Of a DNA stretch of 64,000 nt, positions 56,514 to 64,000 are shown piece after piece. The translations under genes and the position numbers were made by a program. Location of the stretch: NCBI GenBank assembly GCA_002005505.1, contig KV908380.1, positions 13,447 through 77,446 of the forward strand, in the 5' to 3' direction. The notes below the pieces were generated by a model. The model did not search any database. It was not told where the DNA came from and saw nothing but the letters and a program-made list of their open reading frames with translations. Position 1 is the stretch's first letter. Each line of letters begins with the position of its first letter. The DNA comes from Botryococcus braunii (taxonomy: Eukaryota; Chlorophyta; Trebouxiophyceae).

Positions 56514-58158
56514 GATGACCGGTAATAGCGCGGTAGTGAACACTTGCTCCAGTACAGGGGATACACACATGCAGGAGACAATGCCACCTCTTTCCCTCCA
56601 ACCCAATCTTTGGGTTCTAATACCACCGCGATAGCGGATAAATAAAGGTTGCAATGTAAACATCAAGCTTGAAGGCCCCAGCCGCAGGGCCGGCCCTGGC
56701 CCAGCCGCGGTTGATAAGTACGCTGTACAACATGCACCGTGCAATACGGTACGGTTCGTACCGACTCGTCCTGTACGGTGCAAATTTAGAAATTGCAGGT
56801 GCAGCTCAGTATCACCAGAACAATAATCAAAATTTCTGAACACGTTCAGCATAATAGTTTGGGGTCACATATTACCGTATTAGTATTAATGTTGTTATTA
56901 ATATTATTATCATTCTCATCATTATTATTGTTGTTACTGAAATTGGTGTTACTTTTATTATTGTTATAACTTTTGCTATTGTTATTACCATTATTATTAT
57001 TCTTATTATTTTTACTATTATCCATATTGTCATGATTTTTATCATTGCCATGCTTATTATTATTGGCATTTCTATTATTGTTAGTCGTATTATTATTGTG
57101 TGACTTCTACACGGGAATATGTAATTTCTGCACGTACTGCTATTTGGATGTCGATACGTGACTATTCGGGCATCGGGGCCCTAAGACTGATATATTTCAC
57201 TTCTCCTTTAATTAAGAAATTGAACCGTACTTCCGGCTAGGTGGGCCAGATAATCTGGCATACCGATATAACGACAGCATATCCACCAGGTCCTTGCTAG
57301 TATGAGGTAAGTCACTATGTGGATATTGTGCCCTGTATCTCTTTGTACGGTTAAAATCTGTCAGGTCTGTCAAAACCAGTGCCATTCACAGTTCAACAAG
57401 CCCGCAAGAGTTTAGAAATAAGGTATTTATTCCAGTGTGTCCAAAGTCTTTGTACTAGGGCTTTTCTATTTTAACCTCGAATGTCTGCCATTGGAGAAAA
57501 GGAGAAGTGCGCGACAGCCCTGAACTCCCACACCGGTATTCTAGAGAATTTACACAGGAGGTCAACCCCCACCACAAAAAAGACATATGAAAGCTCAGGG
57601 ATTGCGGGAGACTACATATTATAAGTTTTGCATGTTTCTAGATTGTTACATGGAGGATCATGGTCTCAGATCCATAGCAGTACTAGTGGGGCCTCTAAGG
57701 GTTTGAGCATGCAAGGTAACCGAAAGAGGGGCCAAAAAGGAGACCCCAGGGTGGGGGTGGGGGCGGCCCCTGTAGTTTGTGTAAATAGTTTTTCACATGC
57801 ATGTTTTCTGGCAGACCTACAGTAAGGAAGATTCTTTGGGCACTCCATGTTGAAAGACACTGCTCATGTATGGGAGGGACAAGTACCGTAGCTCAAGATA
57901 TGTGACTTTTGGTCACATGCCAACATCCAACACAAGTTACCAACTTAGCAAGGCTCTACCACCAAAAAAAAAAAAAAAAAGATTCGATTGAGGATGTTGG
58001 GGTTCCCCACCCTACTGGTTGCAATGGCAAAGGGGGAACAACTTCAGGCGATAAAAAATACAGGCGTGTGCGCGCTCCCACATGCTCGCACAGAGGCCTG
58101 TTCTCACACCTATGTAATATAAAAAATCTCAAGTTCTTCAGATGTGCGGGTGAAGGTG
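56514..58158. other. Intergenic stretch with AT-rich triplet repeats
   Basis: About 56880-57110 is built of ATT/GTT triplets. A run of 19 A lies at 57963-57980. No gene is recognised. Confidence 0.6.
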
Positions 58159-61100
58159 CTATGGCGGACTATCTTGTACTGCATTCCATGCTGCAGTTCC
58201 ATTCGTTGGGGTCCAGACAGATGGGGACTCCGGCCTGCATGGCTGCTGTGCTTTCCTGGGAGTGAGCTGGCCAGCCAGTCCACTAACAGCACTAAGAATC
58301 GACCTTTTCCGCTGTGTTATGCCAGAGTTACTGCTTTCTCTGACCATAGAAGACCGCATAGGGCTAGCCACAGCCTTAATAAGTCCCCCAACGGGACCAA
58401 TCATGCTTGCTGCTGTTCGTCCCCATCGCGCCTCATTGCCTGAAATCAAGACAGAACTTTGTAAGGGCATGCTTGCCTATTCGTTCAATGTAAGATTTTG
58501 ACCTGTCTAGCTGGTAAGAAGCATCGCAAACAGTACAAAATTTCTGGACATACCTTCGTTCCGTCCAAAAACCATTTCAAACATGCCGTCTGTAGCCTCA
58601 GTGCCATTCAATCGAAGGACCAGCTCACTGCTTCTTTGGGGACCATCTGCCTCCCTGCAATACCTAAGGCCTGCATCAATTCATAAGCGGACCAGCCAAT
58701 ATCTGGCCCAAAGGGTATTGACCAAAGCCTTGGTCTGCCATTCCAGAGATGTCAAGATCAGTCATGTCATGGGACAGGTCTCACCGCACTACTCCAGGTG
58801 ACCATACACGGCGAAGTAATTGCAGCTTCCTTTCCTTAGAATCTCGGTGGACGTTCCATTGTAAGAACATGTCTTCCCTTTCTTCTGGTGTGAAGTCCCA
58901 CTTAAATTGTTGTGCCAGCCATTTTCGCTCCCACTGCAATACCAGCAACTGTACACATTGATGGCAAGAGCGACAACTGACATTCACAAGATTATTTTTG
59001 CATTTAAGAGGTCCACAAGTCTGTACTTTGCTACTTGCACAGTAGCAGTCCTGACTTGCAGGCGCAGGTACACCTAGGCTGGGAAGACCAACCTCTAACT
59101 TTCTCCGAGCTTTTATAAGAGCCGGACATGCAGAATGGTTCTCAGGCGATCCATCATCAGGTAAAACCATCTGGGATCGAAGATAGCTGAGCCTTCTGTG
59201 CTCTGCTTCAAAGTAGAAGGTTTCTCGCCCTTGAAACGCTATGAAGAATCGAGACCGGTGGACAAGTGGTACAGAAAGAAGTTCCCAGAGGTCCATAATT
59301 CTTGGAAGCAAAGTCTGTGTGCAAGATGTCTGTCAGTAACGGTAAGGATGAATACTTTTCAGAAGGCCAGAAAACACAAGTAATAGTCAGAGCAGTGACA
59401 CAATGATTACGGATTACTCAACTTTAGATCTACAATGCTGTGCAGTGCATCCAAGGCAGAAGGAAATATCTGGCTGGATTGCAGCACATGTATAACCCAT
59501 ACCTCTGCAGAAGGCGGTGCTCCCCAGCTGTTATCAGCATCAAGCATACTCACGGGTACATCCCCTTGAAGTTTGAGCATCGGGACCCGATGGATGTTAC
59601 CAAGGTGAGCAGGTATGGGGGTGCCTGGTGGGGATCCATCCTTCATGCTGCTTTCTAGTTTTACTCTTTGGGCACTTGCAAGGTCTCTCTGAGCCTGTGC
59701 AGTGCCATCCCCTTCTTAAGTCCATGGCATTGGCAACCCTAGTCTGGACCAATCACCATGCCGTACAAACTAGGATGTCTCAAGCCCAACATCCGCACCT
59801 TCAGTAGTTTGGCTTCCAACTCTTTGGAGAGTGTTCGAAGGGACAAAATTTCTGCATTTGCTTCCTGAAGCTGCCTGATATATTCCTCGGTCTTGCATGA
59901 GGATTCTGACACCCGCACCTCTAGTTCTAAAACCTGCACATTGAAAGAGGTCACTGGGCCAGAAAGTTGTAGGTATGGTGATGTAACAGGCCTTTTGTTT
60001 GCTCTGATCAAGGGGATGACAAAGAGATGCCTCCAACAGTGGTAATCCCACCTTACCTGCTTCAATAACAGCTGCTTTTGACATTCCAGCCTTTGGACTT
60101 GATCATCATATTGCCTCAAGGCTGACTTCAAACTAGTAACATCACGTTCCACCTCGTCCTTTAAAGATGCTTGTATGCGGCGCAGCTCGGTCTTATACCT
60201 GTGTGATTCAAATGACTGCTTGTTCAGCACAGAGATCAGTGACATGTGGTGTGCCTGCCGCTTTAGCTACAAGGGTATGAGCAGTGACTGAAAATCCCTG
60301 CTCATACCATGTCAGAACTGAAATTTGGTCGGGTCTCTATTTTTAGAAAGAAAACGTGCGCTGCTTGACAGTCGCTGTCAAATTCAACTTGATGTGTGGC
60401 TTAGGGATGGCCAGCATAAGTTTGTGCAGATGGAGGACTTACCAAAACAGAGAACCCTCAGGTGACATCCGCGTTTGATCATCGGCAGGTGCATTAAAGT
60501 TGCAACTGGTGGCAAAATGCGCCAATGATGAAGGCGTCCTTTCAGGTGTTTCATTTGCCTTTTCCACAAAAGGCCTTCGATTATTATTTGAGGCCACGTC
60601 ATGGTCAAGGAGATATCTCACGGACATTTGATTTACACCCGCATTTTCTTTTGCAGGAGTCATTGCACTTTGCCTGCAGAAAACCAGCTTTTGCCTTAAT
60701 GACACATAGTGATTCATAGCGCATTGCAATGGGCCTGAACCTCCAACAAAGGAATCAGCAGCCAAAAAAAAAAGAAAAAAAATAGAAAAAAGAAAAAAAA
60801 AATGAAAAGAAAAGAAAAAAAGAGTGTGTTGCGCCCCCTTCATGCTGTGCAGCAGTTGTCTCTACAGGAAGATATTAGGTCCGAGCTTGTACCTCATGCA
60901 GACCGGACTATGCATGTTCCGTTTGCCTGGCAGTCCCCCTTGGAGAGACGATGTTGCATCAGACTCCTGGCATATGGCACTAGGGCCCACAATTTGTTCT
61001 TGGGTTCCAGGGACAGAACATGCAGTGTCTTGTTCTGTGATGTTGCTTGGACTGTCTACCAGGGATGTATACGACGGATCAAACAGTTCCTCAATATTAT

Positions 61101-64000
61101 TTTTCCCAGGAGACTGCAGATTGTGGCCTGATGGGAAACGAACCCATGTTGGTAATGGGCCAGAATGGGAAACGGATACTGCAGAGTCTTGCTGGACTCC
61201 CTGCAGAACAGAGGCGACAATTTAACACTATGCCACCCAGCTTGTGCAGCGAGGAATATGCTAGATCTGAACATTCCAGTATAGCAAGCTTCACAGAGTA
61301 CCATTGCATCTAACAAAATTCGCAGATCCTTCGAGGACGGGGTGGCAGAGGGGAATGTGTGTGCAACCAGGAATGTATTCCTTCAACATGAGAAAGCAAC
61401 ATCCAACTGCCTATCAATCCTGCTGAGGTGCAGTCGGGAACTAACCGTCAGCAAATGCACTGTCTGCTGCAAAGACTCCAAAGCAGTTGTTGCCAATCGT
61501 TGGTGAATTCCTTCCTGGTCATTTTCCTCTGGTCCTTGGGGAATGGCATGAGCTGGTTTGTCTTTCCCTTTTAGTGTTTCCTGAATCCAGTAGATGTCAA
61601 ATCAAAATAAAAGGTTGCAAACAGCCTATCAGTTGTCACAAACAAATTGTAAAGAGACACGCACGATCCATACAGAATGGAACGCGTGCATGCACGCCAA
61701 CACCCCCCCCCCACCACCAACACACACAAACCTACCTTCCCCCCAACCCTTCTCTCTGTACATCCAAATAATGGACAGGGAAGCTGGCAGGCTGTATGAA
61801 TTGACTTCAACGCCTCATTTGCAGAACCAACTTCATGTTGTGCATGTGCATGTGTCCAAAATGGAACACAGAGATGATTTATGACATACCTCATAGGCCA
61901 TTGACAGGAAGTTAGGCGAATGGCTTACGCATTCATTCAGAACTGCATCACTCGACCGACTTTCTGGTGAGTCGGGACCAATGTTGGGAGACACCTGGCC
62001 CCACAGGATCTTCAGAAACAGCTCATGAGCAAGATCGCACCAATACATGAAAGCCAATACTGACCCATAAAAGCAAGGGGGCAAAGGCCCTGAATCAACT
62101 TAAGAAGTTGAACATCTTGGACAGCTTTAAGATCCAGCAAGGCCTTTTGTAGCACAAGACCACCTGACTAGGCGTTGAGTGCACTAGATACGGTTCAAGT
62201 CGTTTCCTTGCAGAGGGATGCCAACTGCTACGAACACGGCCCTGTGCTTCTGTCTTTCCACCACTGCTGCAGGATGTTTTGTTGGTCCCGGGAATACTCC
62301 ACGAATTTCGCCTCTGCAAAAGATCGAACAACCAATCTCCGTCAGATTATACAAGCTACTAAATCTTTCAAGCTCGAGCCCCGCTCATCTCATTTTTCAA
62401 AAGGGGCTTCCGGACTGTAGGACAAAACATATTTTTGTGTTTCTGGCAACAATGGCTTATTGACCTGTGGAAGCACTTAAGTTGGAAAAAACCCCCTGCC
62501 CTGTCCCGGCCAATGAAAAAATGATGCATTGCATTTGTGTTATTCAATGAACAGCGGGAAGGGGAAGGGGTGCATAGGATTTAAAATGTTTCCACATTTG
62601 AAGTAGAGTCGAGACCATAGCAGGGGGATTATAACACCTAACACTTACGAAAACAATACCTTGGGGAGGCTTTGAACTAGACATCTATGCCCAAATCTAG
62701 GCCCCTTATAAGAAAGCAAAACTGCAGGGGACAAGGGGATCTTCCTAATATTAGAGCCCTGAGCAGTGTGAAGATGCTTGGGAAAGAAGGGTGCTCTGAT
62801 CTAGAGTGAGAATAGTTTTTTTCTGAGAAAAGGAGGGAGGGATGGGGATATTCCTTCTTTCGGTCTCTGTTGTAAGTTGTCATCTTCTATCATTCTATAC
62901 CTTCCTCCTTTCTGCATTTTTGAGATAGACCAGGATGATTGCTAGAAAAGATCGATTCAATATACATGCAGGTGTATGAGGGTGAGTGTGTGTGCGCGCG
63001 CGCGCGCGTAGGTGTGGGTTTTCTCTTCCCTTCACGGTGCTCCCTTTTACTTCCCCTTTTCGCATTTCCTTGGTCAGTTTCCTTGAGCCTGTCCCTATTC
63101 CCTTTAATTGCAAAGAAATAACAATCCTTCCTTCGGCCGCACACCAGTGGCGTTAAAAAAATTTAGATGTGTTTATCAGGATTCTCCTGCATACAATCGT
63201 TTCTTTCCTGGTAGGCCCCCTCCCCAGGGGACCCTGATTGTAGTGCACGCACTTCCTTGATACAAAACCAATATTCCTTTGCTTCCCAACAGCCTACATC
63301 AATTCGGCTGATTATGTTTTAACACATCCGACGAAGAAATGTAAAGTATGGTAGTCCCCACATGAAGCCTTCGGCTGCCCAAAAACCCTTACGCAAGGAA
63401 GCAAAGCTTGCAGGGTTATCTGCCACAAGAACAGCACTTTCAATGGCATTGGAAACCCCCAGCATTTAACCAACACTATTTCGCACCTGGATTAAGCGCT
63501 CTTGTCCTCCCAGTATCAGCTGTTCTAGGTTTCTCAGACGCTTCTGTGCAAGATCTCTCTGTTCTGAAGTCATTTCTATCTCCTTTTGCTTTTCTACAAG
63601 GACTGCACTTAAGTGTGCGGTATCAATGTGTGCATGCTTGTCCGCCTGCAATGTACAGCAGAGTCAGATCATGAGTCAGGCTAACATCTCACGTGAACCA
63701 AAGCAAAGATGTGTGTAGAAGCTTCGATATGCGATTGGTCTGAATACCAGCTGTCTGCGTAAAATTGCAATCTCCTCCTGAAGAAGTCTTATCTCTGCCT
63801 TGCTACTTATTGTCTTGTTGACACACGGAAACACAGCAACTCTTTTCGCGGCCAATGAAAAAGTTAGGGCTGCACGTGTTGTCTCATTAGATCCTGCATA
63901 GCAAGCACAAGATGTGAAGAACTTGCAGAACTATTGCCCGTGGTCGTATGTTAGCGCCAGAAGTTTCAAAGAAAAGACCACACCTTTAGCAGGAGAAATG
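58159..64000 (-). CDS. Kinesin-7 with NPK1-activating C-terminal domain (NACK type), 5' end outside the window
   Basis: Proposed exons (minus): 64000-63984, 63893-63748, 63645-63487, 62313-62164, 61994-61890, 61580-61446, 61200-60893, 60673-60443, 60317-60308, 60260-60057, 59933-59799, 59694-59554, 59314-59093, 58933-58785, 58654-58554 and 58439-58159. They give about 830 residues with agreeing phases. The window holds only the motor's end (SNETTRAALTFSLAAKRV) and neck (EIRLLQEEIAILRRQL). Coiled-coil stalk segments alternate with Ser/Thr-Pro-rich linkers (TPERTPSS, MTPAKEN). The DUF3490/NACK_C region follows (LWELLSVPLVHRSRFFIAF, EREDMFLQW, DSKERKLQLLRRVW, DGMFEMVFGRNE) and then a basic Ser-rich tail. 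In plants this family activates a MAPKKK at the phragmoplast. The 10-base exon is the weakest call. Confidence 0.85.
60763..60823. repeat. A-rich tract in the kinesin gene
   Basis: A run of AAAAAGAAAAA-type sequence. On the sense (minus) strand it is a pyrimidine tract in the intron between 60893 and 60673, upstream of the acceptor. Confidence 0.85.

Overview
The window is nuclear DNA of a photosynthetic, probably flagellated member of the green lineage. This is inferred from spliced genes for a plant-type plastocyanin, the photosystem II assembly factor HCF136, a plant-type kinesin-7 with an NPK1-activating-kinesin C-terminus, and a short RIIa-domain protein of the kind found in cilia. Introns are abundant, use GT-AG (one likely GC-AG) and are packed with (GT)n, (GA)n, (CT)n and (TTC)n microsatellites. 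The species cannot be fixed from sequence alone; a prasinophyte or an early streptophyte alga would fit.

The left half (1-36.2 kb) is mostly transposable elements. A Ty1/copia element lies at 1312-8315 with a 5-bp target duplication, a primer site complementary to the anticodon region of initiator tRNA-Met, and an extra ORF before Gag. Then come an 800-bp inverted duplication, a TIR-bearing 0.7-kb hAT-like element, and a DIRS/Kangaroo-like region (about 13.5-19.4 kb). That region has a decayed RT/RNase H on + and an intron-containing tyrosine recombinase on -, set in roughly 310-bp repeats. A small secreted acetoacetate-decarboxylase-like gene survives at 19.7-21.0 kb. A truncated non-LTR fragment follows at 23.7-24.6 kb, then an L1-like LINE on the minus strand (24.6-36.2 kb). 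The LINE's ORF2 is split by a 6,913-bp non-autonomous LTR element with nearly identical 1,450-bp LTRs and a 65-bp tandem repeat open in three frames.

The right half (36.5-64 kb) is genic: HCF136 (+), plastocyanin (-), an ALS3/FetB-type UPF0014 membrane protein (+), nucleosome assembly protein 1 (+), an RIIa-domain protein (-) and a 5'-truncated kinesin-7 (-). For these genes exon phases agree at every junction I propose, which supports the models. HCF136 and plastocyanin are convergent and both act in the thylakoid lumen. The others are unrelated housekeeping, cytoskeletal or transport genes, so no operon-like logic is expected.
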